The notes below the pieces were generated by a model that was given only the letters and a program-made list of their open reading frames with translations, did not search any database and had not been told where the DNA came from. The translations under genes were made by a program, and so were the position numbers. From Bradyrhizobium sp. LTSP885 (lineage in GTDB: Bacteria > Pseudomonadota > Alphaproteobacteria > Rhizobiales > Xanthobacteraceae), in NCBI RefSeq assembly GCF_000938305.1, contig NZ_JYMT01000042.1, positions 985,130 to 1,049,129 on the forward strand: a DNA stretch of 64,000 nt, written 5' to 3'. The number at the start of each line of letters is the position of its first letter. Position 1 is the stretch's first letter. Below, piece after piece: positions 1 to 8,334 of the stretch.

Positions 1-666
1 CGGCGCCGCAACGCTCGCCGGCACCAGCAGCTCCGGCCTGTTGGTCATCGCCGATAGTCCAGCCGCGACGTCGCGCACGCCGGGCGCAAACAGCCCGACC
101 GTATCAAGGGTCCACGAGAAACATTTCACGCCGACCGTCGGCAGCAGCCGATAGCTCGGCTTGATCGCGGCGACGCCGCAGAACGAGGCCGGCCGGATCA
201 CCGAGCCGCCGGTCTGTGTCCCCAACGCCAGCGGGATCATCCCGGCGCCTACCGCTGCCGCCGAGCCGGCCGACGATCCACCCGGCGTATGGCCATGATT
301 GTGCGGATTGAGGGTTGCGGTCGGATCGTTCGCCGCGAACGCCGTCGTCGTGGTCTTGCCGATGATGGTCGCGCCGGCGCGCTTCAGCGCCATCACGACC
401 GGCGCATCGGCGCGTGGGCGATTACCACGGTAGATCTGTGCACCCATCTCGGTCGGGAAATCGGCGGTATCGATGATGTCCTTGATGCCGACCGCGATGC
501 CGCAGAGCGGCCCGGACGATTGCGCGCGGGCGTTCGCATCGGTGCAGACGAAGGCGCCGATGGTCTTGTCCTGCGCGCCGATCGCCTCCAGCGATTGGCC
601 GATGGCGGTATCGGGCGAAAGCGCGCCCCGTTCGATGCGTTGCTGAAGGTCGGCAAGTGAGATCAT
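1..666 (-). CDS. Amidase signature family hydrolase, malonamidase E2-like (3' end cut by window edge)
   Basis: Partial gene: 222 codons are visible and the C-terminal part lies beyond base 1. The protein starts MISLADLQQRIERG and has the amidase-signature core: GIKDIIDTADFPTEMG with Lys62, TPGGSSAGSAAAVGAGM with the cis-Ser at about 131, and QTGGSVIRPASFCG with Ser155. These are the Ser-cisSer-Lys positions known for malonamidase E2 of Bradyrhizobium, and the surrounding sequence also looks like that enzyme as I remember it. Such enzymes hydrolyse small amides (malonamate to malonate in the type enzyme); the substrate here is inferred only. It is divergent from dprA. Confidence 0.88.
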   Translation of the reverse strand, partial: MISLADLQQRIERGALSPDTAIGQSLEAIGAQDKTIGAFVCTDANARAQSSGPLCGIAVGIKDIIDTADFPTEMGAQIYRGNRPRADAPVVMALKRAGATIIGKTTTTAFAANDPTATLNPHNHGHTPGGSSAGSAAAVGAGMIPLALGTQTGGSVIRPASFCGVAAIKPSYRLLPTVGVKCFSWTLDTVGLFAPGVRDVAAGLSAMTNRPELLVPASVAAP

Positions 667-774
667 GGGCACTGCATCCTGCTGCTGTCGGCCGTTTGTA
701 CGCAGCGGTTCGCGTGCGGGCAAGCCAATGGGCCGGTTGATCGCAATCTCCGGTTGGGCCAAGCTGCACCCCGC

Positions 775-1881
775 ATGCATGACCGCCCGCACAAGATCTC
801 CGACGCCGAACGGCTCAACCGCCTCAGGTTGATCCGCTCCGACAATGTCGGGCCGCGCACTTTTGCATCCCTGCTCCGCCATTTCGGCGATGCGGCGAGC
901 GCGCTGGATCGCCTGCCCGATCTCGCGCGCCGCGGCGGCGCATCGGGACCGGGCCGCATCTGCAGCGAGGCCGACGCCGCCGCAGAGCTCGCGGCCTGCG
1001 AAAAGTTCGGCGTCGATCTCATCGCGCCCGATGAAGCCCATTATCCGCCGCGGCTTGCCACCATCGACGATGCGCCGCCGCTGCTCGGCACGCGCGGCGC
1101 GCTGGAAACCCTGACGCGGCCGATCATCGCGATCGTCGGCTCGCGCAACGCCTCCGGCGCCGGGCTGAAATTTGCAGGCACCCTCGCGCGCGATCTCGGC
1201 GACGCCGGCTTTATCGTGATCTCGGGTCTGGCCCGCGGCATCGACCAGGCGGCGCATCGCGCCACCGTCGCCAGCGGCACGGTCGCGGTGCTGGCCGGCG
1301 GCCACGACAGGATCTATCCGCCCGAGCATACGGACTTGTTGACGGCGCTGCTCGACCAGGGTGCTGCGATCTCCGAAATGCCGCTCGGCCATGTGCCGCG
1401 GGCGCGCGACTTCCCCCGCCGCAACCGGCTGATCTCGGGCGCTTCGCTCGGCGTTGTCATCGTCGAGGCCGCGCATCGCTCGGGCTCGCTGATCACCGCG
1501 CGGATGGCGGCCGAACAGGGCCGCGAGGTGTTCGCGGTGCCGGGCTCGCCGATCGATCCGCGCGCCGCCGGCACCAACGACCTGATCAAGCAGGGCGCGA
1601 CCTTGGTCACCGAAGCCGCCGACGTCATCAACGCGGTCGCACCGATCATGGAGCGGCCAATCATGTTGTCCGCGCGCGAAGACGACGATCCGCTGGATTT
1701 TTCCACCGGCGCGCCCGACCGCAACCGGATCATCGATCTGCTCGGCCCGACACCGATCAGCCTCGACGATCTGATCCGGATGGCGGATGTATCGCCAGCG
1801 GTTGCACGCGCGGTGCTGCTGGAGCTCGAGCTCGCCGGCAAGCTCGAGCGCCACGGCGGCGGACTGGTGTCGATGATTTAG
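775..1881 (+). CDS. dprA: DNA-processing protein DprA (Smf)
   Basis: About 368 aa. DprA loads RecA on incoming single-stranded DNA during transformation. An N-terminal SAM-like helical region (RLIRSDNVGPRTF) is followed by the Rossmann-type DprA core: GSRNASGAG near residue 122, ISGLARGID near 149 and RRNRLISG near 215. A C-terminal winged-helix segment (DLLGPTPISLDDLI...ELAGKLERHGGGLVSM) is present. ATG 775 was chosen because the family normally starts close to KISDAERLNRLRLI; an in-frame TTG at 754 would add seven residues. In related genomes dprA is usually next to topA; here about 3.7 kb of accessory genes separates them. Confidence 0.95.
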   Translation: MHDRPHKISDAERLNRLRLIRSDNVGPRTFASLLRHFGDAASALDRLPDLARRGGASGPGRICSEADAAAELAACEKFGVDLIAPDEAHYPPRLATIDDAPPLLGTRGALETLTRPIIAIVGSRNASGAGLKFAGTLARDLGDAGFIVISGLARGIDQAAHRATVASGTVAVLAGGHDRIYPPEHTDLLTALLDQGAAISEMPLGHVPRARDFPRRNRLISGASLGVVIVEAAHRSGSLITARMAAEQGREVFAVPGSPIDPRAAGTNDLIKQGATLVTEAADVINAVAPIMERPIMLSAREDDDPLDFSTGAPDRNRIIDLLGPTPISLDDLIRMADVSPAVARAVLLELELAGKLERHGGGLVSMI

Positions 1882-1913
1882 CGTTCTGGGAAATTAGGCC
1901 GTAATCGCTTCCC

Positions 1914-1934
1914 CGTCATTGCACAGCAATGACG
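1914..1934. terminator. Hairpin between convergent dprA and HxlR gene
   Basis: CGTCATTGC-ACA-GCAATGACG is a perfect 9-bp inverted repeat with a 3-base loop, between the 3' ends of dprA and the convergent HxlR gene. No U-tract follows. The arms match the outer ends of the CGTCATTGCGAG-type intergenic repeat at 11950, so this is probably a collapsed copy of that repeat that can act as a transcript end. Confidence 0.5.
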
Positions 1935-1951
1935 TGGACAAAGCTGGACGT

Positions 1952-2359
1952 TCAACCGTCATTCCGCCCATCGAACCGCGTGCGCGCGCCCTCGATCTCG
2001 GGCAGATGTGCGAACGCCCATTGGCCGAGCGCCTTCACCGGCTCCGCCAGTCCGCGGCCGAGGTCGGTCAATTCGTAATCGACCCGCGGCGGAATGGTCG
2101 GGAATATCGTGCGCGTCACCAGGCCGTCGCGCTCCAGCCCGCGCAGGGTGAGCGTCAGCATCCGCTGCGAGATGCCAGCGATGGTGCGCTTGAGCTCGTT
2201 GAAGCGCCGTGGCCCGTCGATCAGCACCATGATCACGAACACGCTCCATTTGTCGCCGACCCGCGCCAGCACCGAGGCCACCGCGCGGCAATCGCTGTGG
2301 TCACCTGCCGGTCCCGGCAGCGGCGGTAGGGCAGGCACACGGATGTTCTCGGGTCTCAT
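1952..2359 (-). CDS. HxlR-family winged-helix transcriptional regulator
   Basis: 135 aa. The HxlR domain fills the protein: CRAVASVLARVGDKWSVFVI, then FNELKRTIAGISQRMLTLTL (recognition helix) and the wing region VDYELTDLGRGL. The family cysteine near the start of the domain (SDCRAV) is present; in relatives such a cysteine can sense electrophiles or redox change. It is divergent from the azoreductase gene, so it probably controls that gene from the shared 99-bp spacer. Confidence 0.9.
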   Translation of the reverse strand: MRPENIRVPALPPLPGPAGDHSDCRAVASVLARVGDKWSVFVIMVLIDGPRRFNELKRTIAGISQRMLTLTLRGLERDGLVTRTIFPTIPPRVDYELTDLGRGLAEPVKALGQWAFAHLPEIEGARTRFDGRNDG

Positions 2360-2406
2360 TGCTGTGCTCTGGTTTCAAAAATGTGCGTTCTTGCGGAGAT
2401 TTACGA

Positions 2407-2438
2407 CAGTCACTCATATAGCGCCAGTTACAAATATA
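2407..2438. promoter_or_regulatory. Imperfect direct repeat in the HxlR/azoR divergent promoter
   Basis: Two 14-base copies, CAGTCACTCATATA (2407) and CAGTTACAAATATA (2425), start 18 bp apart in the spacer between the divergent HxlR and azoreductase genes; 11 of 14 bases match. The AT-rich stretch stands out from its surroundings. HxlR-type proteins often bind pairs of repeats upstream of the gene they control, so this is a candidate operator by position. Confidence 0.35.
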
Positions 2439-2458
2439 TACCAAAGGTGACACCTGCC

Positions 2459-3067
2459 ATGAAACTCCTGCATCTCGATTCCAGCGTCCTCGGCCCCCAC
2501 TCCGTCAGCCGCCAGGTCTCCGCCGCCGCCGTCGAGCGGCTGCGCCAAGCCAATCCCGGCCTCGCCGTGACCTATCGCGACCTCTCCACGGCCCCGCTTG
2601 GCCACCTCACGGGCTCCCACCTCGCCGCCGGCCAGGGTGCCACGCCGGAACCGTCGCTGCGCAACGACATCGCTGCCGGACAAGCCGTGCTGGACGAGTT
2701 CCTGGCCGCCGATATCGTCGTGATCGGCGCGCCCATGTACAATTTTACGATTCCGAGCCAGCTCAAGGCCTGGATCGACCGCGTCGTGGTTGCGGGCAAG
2801 ACCTTCAAATACGGCGCTAATGGCGTCGAGGGGCTGGCCGGCAACAAGCGCGTCATCGTCGCGATCTCGCGCGGCGGCTTCTACGGCGCCGGCACGCCGA
2901 TGGCCGCGCTCGAGCATCTCGAGACCTATCTGCGCGGGGTGTTCGGCTTCATTGGGGTGACAAACCTCGAATTCATCCCTGCCGATGGCATCATGGTCGG
3001 TCCCGAGCATCGCGAAAAGGCCGTCGCCGGCGCGCTGCTGGCCGCAGGCAGCCTGAACGCAGCCTGA
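2459..3067 (+). CDS. azoR: FMN-dependent NADH:quinone oxidoreductase / azoreductase
   Basis: 202 aa, flavodoxin-like fold. MKLLHLDSSVLGPHSVSRQ is the FMN-phosphate binding start; GAPMYNFTIPSQLKAWIDR and the following VVVAGKTFKYG are the AzoR hallmark. The enzyme reduces quinones and azo bonds with NAD(P)H and protects against electrophilic quinones. ATG 2459 has AAGGTG eight bases upstream and gives the usual length; the frame is open further upstream to 2381 but that part crosses the promoter. The divergent HxlR gene is the probable regulator. Confidence 0.92.
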   Translation: MKLLHLDSSVLGPHSVSRQVSAAAVERLRQANPGLAVTYRDLSTAPLGHLTGSHLAAGQGATPEPSLRNDIAAGQAVLDEFLAADIVVIGAPMYNFTIPSQLKAWIDRVVVAGKTFKYGANGVEGLAGNKRVIVAISRGGFYGAGTPMAALEHLETYLRGVFGFIGVTNLEFIPADGIMVGPEHREKAVAGALLAAGSLNAA

Positions 3068-3077
3068 CGCCAAAATG

Positions 3078-3103
3078 CCTGCCGTCGCTTCGGCGACGGC
3101 GGG
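3078..3103 (+). terminator. GC-rich hairpin after azoR
   Basis: CCTGCCGTCGC-TTCG-GCGACGGCGGG forms an 11-bp stem (one G-U pair) with a stable TTCG-type loop, 10 bases after the azoR stop. There is no run of T, so termination is likely but not certain. Confidence 0.5.
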
Positions 3104-3120
3104 CTGTCAGGTCGACGAAG

Positions 3121-3294
3121 TCAGAACCAGGCGCCCTGGATTCCGCAAATCACGGCGACGAGTGAAATCAACAGACCGATGCCTGAAAACAATGCGATCG
3201 TGACAAGCTGAGACGTATCTGAACTTTCGGAGGCGGATGAAACCGGAACCGATGTCGGGATGGGGGCAGATTTTGGCGCAATTGCTTTGGGCAT
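3121..3294 (-). CDS. Small single-pass membrane protein, unknown function
   Basis: 57 aa from ATG 3294. That start has GGAG nine bases upstream, whereas a longer frame to 3339 has no good ribosome site. The N-terminal half is rich in Pro, Ala and Ser (MPKAIAPKSAPIPTSVPVSS) and the C-terminal half is one hydrophobic segment (LVTIALFSGIGLLISLVAVI) ending GIQGAWF. No family recognised. It stands alone between azoR and the SDR gene. Confidence 0.5.
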   Translation of the reverse strand: MPKAIAPKSAPIPTSVPVSSASESSDTSQLVTIALFSGIGLLISLVAVICGIQGAWF

Positions 3295-3458
3295 GATGGC
3301 AACTCCAAATGAATCTGCACTGAAAAAATCCCGGCCCATTCAGGAGTCCCTGTGGTCGGTCAAAGGTTCAATTGATTTGGCTCGCGCGACCCTACATGCG
3401 CAAATGTTCAGCCGGCGTGATGCGGATCACACCGGCTGATTTTATATTAAGCGATGAT

Positions 3459-4232
3459 TCAGCCGCGATAGATCGGCGCCCCCGCGGGCGAGGCCGTCGC
3501 ACCGCCATCGACGAACAGTTCCTGTCCCTGCACATGCGCTGAATCGTCCGAAGCCAGGAACAGCACCGTCTTCGAAATGTGATGGGGTTCACCAATGCGT
3601 CCGAGCGGCGTGGTCTTGCCGATCCGCGCCTCGAAGATTTTTTCGGCTTCCGGCGTCGCGGTCGCGGCGCCCCAGATCGGGGTGCGTACCGCGCCCGGCG
3701 CCACCACATTGACGCGGATGTTGCGTGGCGACAGTTCCGAGGCCATCACCCGCGCCATCGCGCGCACGCCGGCCTTGCTCGCCGCATAGGCCGAATAGCC
3801 GGGATTGCCGAGCACCGAGATCACCGAGCCGTTGAGGATGATGGACGCGCCGTCGTTGAGATAGGGCACAGCCGCCTGCACGGTGAAGAACACGCCGGTG
3901 AGATTGGTCCGGATCACGTTCTCGAACGCCGCGAGCGTGGTGCCGCCGAGCGGCGTCTGCCCGGGAATGCCGGCATTGGCGAATACGACGTCGAACTTGC
4001 CGAATTTCTCCGCGCCCTGCTTCACCGCGGCTTCGAGCGCCGCGACGTCAGTGGCGTCGGCCACCACCGCAAGTCCGTTCGACCCGAGTTCCTTCGCCGC
4101 TGCCGCGAGCGTCTCCTTGTTACGCCCGGTGATGACGACCTTCGCGCCTTCGGCCACGAACAGTTTTGCGGTTGCAAGGCCAATGCCGCTGTTGCCGCCG
4201 GTGATCAATGCCGTCTTGTTTGCGAGTCTCAC
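3459..4232 (-). CDS. SDR-family NAD(P)-dependent oxidoreductase
   Basis: 257 aa classical short-chain dehydrogenase. The cofactor motif TGGNSGIG is at residues 11-18, NAG follows strand 4 (FANAGIPG), then the catalytic Ser (NGSVIS) and YAASK. It ends FVDGGATASPAGAPIYRG. The start is GTG 4232, which has GAGGAGG five bases upstream; the frame continues to an ATG at 4268 but without a comparable site. The substrate cannot be told. It is divergent from a second HxlR-type regulator, which probably controls it. Confidence 0.9.
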   Translation of the reverse strand: MRLANKTALITGGNSGIGLATAKLFVAEGAKVVITGRNKETLAAAAKELGSNGLAVVADATDVAALEAAVKQGAEKFGKFDVVFANAGIPGQTPLGGTTLAAFENVIRTNLTGVFFTVQAAVPYLNDGASIILNGSVISVLGNPGYSAYAASKAGVRAMARVMASELSPRNIRVNVVAPGAVRTPIWGAATATPEAEKIFEARIGKTTPLGRIGEPHHISKTVLFLASDDSAHVQGQELFVDGGATASPAGAPIYRG

Positions 4233-4322
4233 GTCCGCCTCCTCTTTGGTTGCATTATTAAACTTCATTGCCTAACTAGGACATCCGGTTTAATATTGCA
4301 ACTACACAAGGGCGTGATGATC

Positions 4323-4371
4323 GAGCATGATCCGGAAAAGTGTGAAGCGGTTTTCCGAAGAGATCATGCTC
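4323..4371. repeat. Palindromic intergenic repeat, GAGCATGATC family
   Basis: Perfect 10-bp outer arms GAGCATGATC (4323) and GATCATGCTC (to 4371), with inner arms CGGAAAA and TTTTCCG. A related, more degenerate copy is at 39792. The element lies in the leader of the HxlR gene at 4399 and contains false start codons for it. I recognise this as a common intergenic element of Bradyrhizobium-type genomes. Confidence 0.8.
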
Positions 4372-4398
4372 AAACAAGAAGCTTTCCGGAGACCCAGC

Positions 4399-4866
4399 GT
4401 GAAACGAACCAGTCTTGCAGGTGACGGTTGCCCGGTCGCACGTGCGCTCGACGTGTTCGGCGACTGGTGGTCGCTCTTGATCATCCGCGATGCCAGCCTC
4501 GGCCGGCGCCGCTTCGGCGAATTCCAGGAGAGCCTCGGCCTGGCAAAGAACATCCTCGCGAGCCGGCTGCGCACGCTGGTCGAGCGTGGCATTCTGAAGA
4601 TGGTCCCCGCCTCCGACGGCAGCGTCTATCAGGAATATGTGCTGACGCCGAAGGGGCGCGGCATCTTCCCGATCCTGGTCGCGCTGCGGCAATGGACCGA
4701 GGAGTTCGACGAGCATCCAGACGAGATCGCGACGATCATGGTCGACCGCGACAACGGCAAGCCGGTGAAGAAGCTCGCGCTCTATTCGCAGGACGGCCGC
4801 GTGCTGGATGCCGCCGCGACCATGCTGAAGCCGCGACCGGCGAAACGCAAACGCGTAACCGCATAG
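4399..4866 (+). CDS. HxlR-family winged-helix transcriptional regulator
   Basis: 155 aa from GTG 4399 (VKRTSLAGDGCPVARALDVF), with GGAG eight bases upstream. The HxlR domain holds CPVARALDVFGDWWSLLIIR, FGEFQESLGLAKNILASRL and YVLTPKGRGIFPIL, followed by a C-terminal tail ending PAKRKRVTA. Alternative in-frame starts at 4366 (ATG) and 4327 (ATG) lie inside the palindromic repeat and are less likely. It is divergent from the SDR gene and probably regulates it. Confidence 0.88.
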   Translation: MKRTSLAGDGCPVARALDVFGDWWSLLIIRDASLGRRRFGEFQESLGLAKNILASRLRTLVERGILKMVPASDGSVYQEYVLTPKGRGIFPILVALRQWTEEFDEHPDEIATIMVDRDNGKPVKKLALYSQDGRVLDAAATMLKPRPAKRKRVTA

Positions 4867-4982
4867 CGTTGCTCTGTGCCCGCATAACCCGGGTCACTGA
4901 GTTGCCCGACATGGCAAGCCCTCCCGCGAAAGCTCGGGCAAATCATGTCGCGAGAAGGTGAAGCTGCGTCCCCACCCAAAAC

Positions 4983-5110
4983 TGTCATCGCCCGGCCTGT
5001 GCGCAATTGCGCACATGGACCGGGCGACCCAGTACGCCGCGGCCTCTCGGTTCAAGCACAGGCGCCTCTGGAATACTGGATCGCCCGCCTTCGCCTTCGC
5101 GGGCAATGAC
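4983..5110. repeat. Intergenic repeat with TGTGCGCAATTGCGCACA palindrome
   Basis: It starts TGTCATCGCCCGGC and ends CTTCGCGGGCAATGACA, so its ends are inverted. Inside is an 18-bp perfect palindrome, TGTGCGCAATTGCGCACA (4998-5015). The same palindromic core occurs twice in the repeat at 20786. Non-coding; recognised as a Bradyrhizobium-type intergenic element. Confidence 0.75.
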
Positions 5111-5116
5111 ACCACC

Positions 5117-5356
5117 TCACGACAGTTTCCGCCTGCTCCGCACCCGCATCTGTTCGTCGGCTTCCAGCCGCGCCATCGCGAGCAAATGGTCGAGCACCCT
5201 GAATTTGTTGCGCTGGGCCAGTCCGGCGAGTTGGGTCACGGCTGCTGCGATCAGGACCAGGGCGTCATCCGCGCTGCCCTCCCCACCTGTATCATCGTCA
5301 GCCGATCGACGCCGGCTGGACGCTTTGCGCTTCCGGCCGCCTTCTGTCCTGCTCAA
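5117..5356 (-). CDS. Hypothetical protein, 79 aa
   Basis: A basic, Ser/Arg-rich N terminus (MSRTEGGRKRKASSRRRSAD) is followed by a predicted helix rich in Ala and Leu (ALVLIAAAVTQLAGLAQRNK) and a charged tail. No family recognised. It lies just before topA on the other strand. The amphipathic C-terminal half argues for a real protein, but no clear Shine-Dalgarno site was found. Confidence 0.4.
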   Translation of the reverse strand: MSRTEGGRKRKASSRRRSADDDTGGEGSADDALVLIAAAVTQLAGLAQRNKFRVLDHLLAMARLEADEQMRVRSRRKLS

Positions 5357-5583
5357 GAAGGCTACTTCCCCTGCACCTGTATAAAGAGAGATACGCTGTT
5401 TCCGGCCGCAACTCTAGGGCGTATTTTTCAACTCTGGGGATAGGATTCTCACACCGAAAACTGCCCCTTCAATATCTGTCGATTTGACAGGGACCGCCCC
5501 AGCACCCATGTTCGCCCCGACATGGCGGGCCGCGAGTCTAGCGGAACCGACCTTCAAATTTTCCTGTAAACCATTGGAATGAC

Positions 5584-8334
5584 ATGAATATCGTCATTGT
5601 GGAGTCGCCGGCCAAGGCCAAGACGATCAACAAATATCTGGGGTCCTCCTACGAGGTCCTGGCGTCGTTCGGCCATGTTCGCGACCTCCCGGCCAAGAAC
5701 GGATCGGTCGATCCGGACGCCAATTTCCAGATGATCTGGGAGATCGATGCCAAGGCCGCCGGCCGGCTCAACGACATCGCCAAGGCGCTGAAGGGCGCCG
5801 ACCGCCTGATTCTCGCAACCGACCCTGATCGCGAGGGCGAAGCGATCTCCTGGCACGTGCTTGAAGTGATGAAGGAGAAGCGCGCGCTGAAGGACCAGAA
5901 GGTCGAGCGCGTGGTGTTCAACGCCATCACCAAGCAGGCGGTCACCGACGCCATGAAGGCGCCGCGCCAGATCGACGGCGCGCTGGTCGACGCCTATATG
6001 GCGCGCCGCGCACTGGACTATCTGGTCGGCTTCACGCTCTCCCCGGTGCTGTGGCGCAAACTGCCCGGCGCGCGCTCGGCGGGCCGCGTGCAGTCGGTCG
6101 CGCTGCGGCTGGTCTGCGACCGCGAGCTCGAGATCGAAAAGTTCGTCCCCCGCGAATACTGGTCGCTGGTCGCGACGCTACTGACGCCGCGCGGCGATGC
6201 CTTCGAAGCGCGTCTCGTCGGTGCCGATGGCAAGAAGATCCAGCGCCTCGACATCGGCACCGGCGCGGAAGCCGAGGATCTCAAAAAGGCGATCGAGGCC
6301 GCGCTGTTCAAGGTCGCGACCGTCGAGGCCAAGCCTGCGCGGCGCAACCCGCAGGCGCCCTTCACCACCTCAACCTTGCAGCAGGAGGCCAGCCGCAAGC
6401 TCGGCTTCGCCCCGGCGCACACCATGCGCATCGCGCAGCGTCTTTATGAAGGTATCGACATCGGCGGCGAGACCACAGGCCTCATCACCTATATGCGTAC
6501 CGACGGCGTCCAGATCGATCCGTCCGCCATCACCCAGGCCCGCAAGGTGATCGGCGAGGACTACGGCAACGCCTATGTGCCGGATGCCCCGCGCCAGTAC
6601 CAGGCCAAGGCCAAGAACGCCCAGGAAGCGCACGAAGCGATCCGCCCGACTGATCTGTCGCGTCGCCCGGCCTCGATCGGCCGCCGGCTCGATGCCGACC
6701 AGGCGCGGCTCTATGAGCTGATCTGGAAGCGGACCATCGCAAGCCAGATGGAATCGGCGGAGCTCGAGCGCACCACCGTCGATATCGAAGCCAAGGCCGG
6801 CGCCCGCACGCTGGAGCTGCGCGCCTCGGGTCAGGTCATCAAGTTCGACGGCTTCCTCGCGCTCTATCAGGAAAGCCGTGACGACGAGGAGGACGATGAG
6901 TCTCGCCGCCTGCCCGCGATGAGCGCGGGCGAGGCCGTGAAGCGCCAGAGCCTCGCCGTCACCCAGCATTTCACCGAGCCGCCGCCGCGCTTCTCGGAAG
7001 CCTCGCTGGTGAAGCGGATGGAAGAGCTCGGCATCGGCCGTCCCTCGACCTATGCCTCGATCCTGCAGGTGCTGAAGGACCGCGGCTACGTCAAGCTGGA
7101 GAAGAAGCGGCTGCACGGCGAGGACAAGGGCCGCGTCGTGGTAGCGTTCCTGGAAAACTTCTTCGCGCGCTACGTCGAGTACGACTTCACCGCCGATCTC
7201 GAGGAGCAGCTCGACCGTGTCTCCAACAACGAGATTCCCTGGCAGCAGGTGCTGAAGGATTTCTGGACCGGCTTCATCGGCGCCGTGAACGACATCAAGG
7301 ACCTCAGGGTCGCCGAAGTGCTCGACGCGCTCGACGGCATGCTGGGCCCGCACATCTATCCGCCGCGCGACGATGGCGGCGACGTCAGGCAGTGCCCGAC
7401 CTGCGGCACCGGCAAGCTCAATCTGAAAGCCGGCAAGTTCGGCGCCTTCGTCGGCTGCTCGAATTATCCGGAATGCCGTTACACCCGTCCGCTCGCGGCC
7501 GACAACGCCGAGAGTGCCGACCGCATCCTCGGCAAGGACCCCGAAACGGATCTTGATGTCGTGGTGAAGGCCGGCCGGTTCGGTCCCTACATCCAGCGCG
7601 GCGAGCAGAAGGATTACGCCGAAGGCGAGAAGCCGAAGCGCGCGGGAATTCCCAAGGGCACGTCGCCCGGCGATGTCGACCTCGAGCTTGCGCTAAAACT
7701 GCTGTCGCTGCCGCGCGAGATCGGCAAGCATCCGGAGACCGGCGAGCCGATCACGGCCGGCCTCGGCCGCTTCGGGCCGTTCGTCAAGCATGAGAAAACC
7801 TATGCCAGCCTCGAGTCCGGCGACGAGGTATTCGACATCGGACTGAACCGCGCCGTCACGCTGATTGCGGAGAAGGTCGCCAAGGGCCCGAGCGGCCGCC
7901 GCTTCGGCGCCGATCCCGGCAAGCCGCTCGGCGATCACCCCTCGCTCGGCGCAGTTGCGCTGAAGAACGGCCGCTATGGCGCCTACGTCACCGCTGGTGG
8001 CGTCAATGCGACGATCCCGAGCGACAAGACGCCCGACGAGATGACGCTTGCGGATGCGATCGCGTTGATTGACGAGCGCGCCGCCAAGGGCGGTGGCAAG
8101 AAGGTCAAGAAGACGAAAGCTGCGAAGCCGGCCAAATCAGCGAAGGCTGATGGCGACGCTGAGGCCAAGCCCGCCAAGAAGGCCGCGGGGAAGAAGTCCG
8201 CCGCAAAGCCGAAGTCTGACGCGGTCAGCAAGGCGCGCGCGCCGGTCTCGTCAGCTGCCAAGACCTCGGCCGCGAAGCCCGCGGCACCAACCAAAGCACC
8301 CGCGAAGAAGAGCGCCGGCAAGGCAAGAGGATAA
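5584..8334 (+). CDS. topA: DNA topoisomerase I
   Basis: 916 aa. It relaxes negative supercoils through a 5'-phosphotyrosine. The Toprim domain (MNIVIVESPAKAKTINKYLG; DPDREGEAISWH) comes first, then the topoisomerase IA core with active-site Tyr303 in TGLITYMRTDGV. A C-terminal zinc-ribbon region follows, with CPTC at about residue 604 and CSNYPEC, then repeat modules of the type GRFGPYIQ and GRYGAYV. The tail, after about residue 840, is Lys/Ala-rich (KKVKKTKAAKPAKSAKAD), typical of alphaproteobacterial TopA and probably DNA-binding. The rnr gene follows without a gap. Confidence 0.98.
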   Translation: MNIVIVESPAKAKTINKYLGSSYEVLASFGHVRDLPAKNGSVDPDANFQMIWEIDAKAAGRLNDIAKALKGADRLILATDPDREGEAISWHVLEVMKEKRALKDQKVERVVFNAITKQAVTDAMKAPRQIDGALVDAYMARRALDYLVGFTLSPVLWRKLPGARSAGRVQSVALRLVCDRELEIEKFVPREYWSLVATLLTPRGDAFEARLVGADGKKIQRLDIGTGAEAEDLKKAIEAALFKVATVEAKPARRNPQAPFTTSTLQQEASRKLGFAPAHTMRIAQRLYEGIDIGGETTGLITYMRTDGVQIDPSAITQARKVIGEDYGNAYVPDAPRQYQAKAKNAQEAHEAIRPTDLSRRPASIGRRLDADQARLYELIWKRTIASQMESAELERTTVDIEAKAGARTLELRASGQVIKFDGFLALYQESRDDEEDDESRRLPAMSAGEAVKRQSLAVTQHFTEPPPRFSEASLVKRMEELGIGRPSTYASILQVLKDRGYVKLEKKRLHGEDKGRVVVAFLENFFARYVEYDFTADLEEQLDRVSNNEIPWQQVLKDFWTGFIGAVNDIKDLRVAEVLDALDGMLGPHIYPPRDDGGDVRQCPTCGTGKLNLKAGKFGAFVGCSNYPECRYTRPLAADNAESADRILGKDPETDLDVVVKAGRFGPYIQRGEQKDYAEGEKPKRAGIPKGTSPGDVDLELALKLLSLPREIGKHPETGEPITAGLGRFGPFVKHEKTYASLESGDEVFDIGLNRAVTLIAEKVAKGPSGRRFGADPGKPLGDHPSLGAVALKNGRYGAYVTAGGVNATIPSDKTPDEMTLADAIALIDERAAKGGGKKVKKTKAAKPAKSAKADGDAEAKPAKKAAGKKSAAKPKSDAVSKARAPVSSAAKTSAAKPAAPTKAPAKKSAGKARG

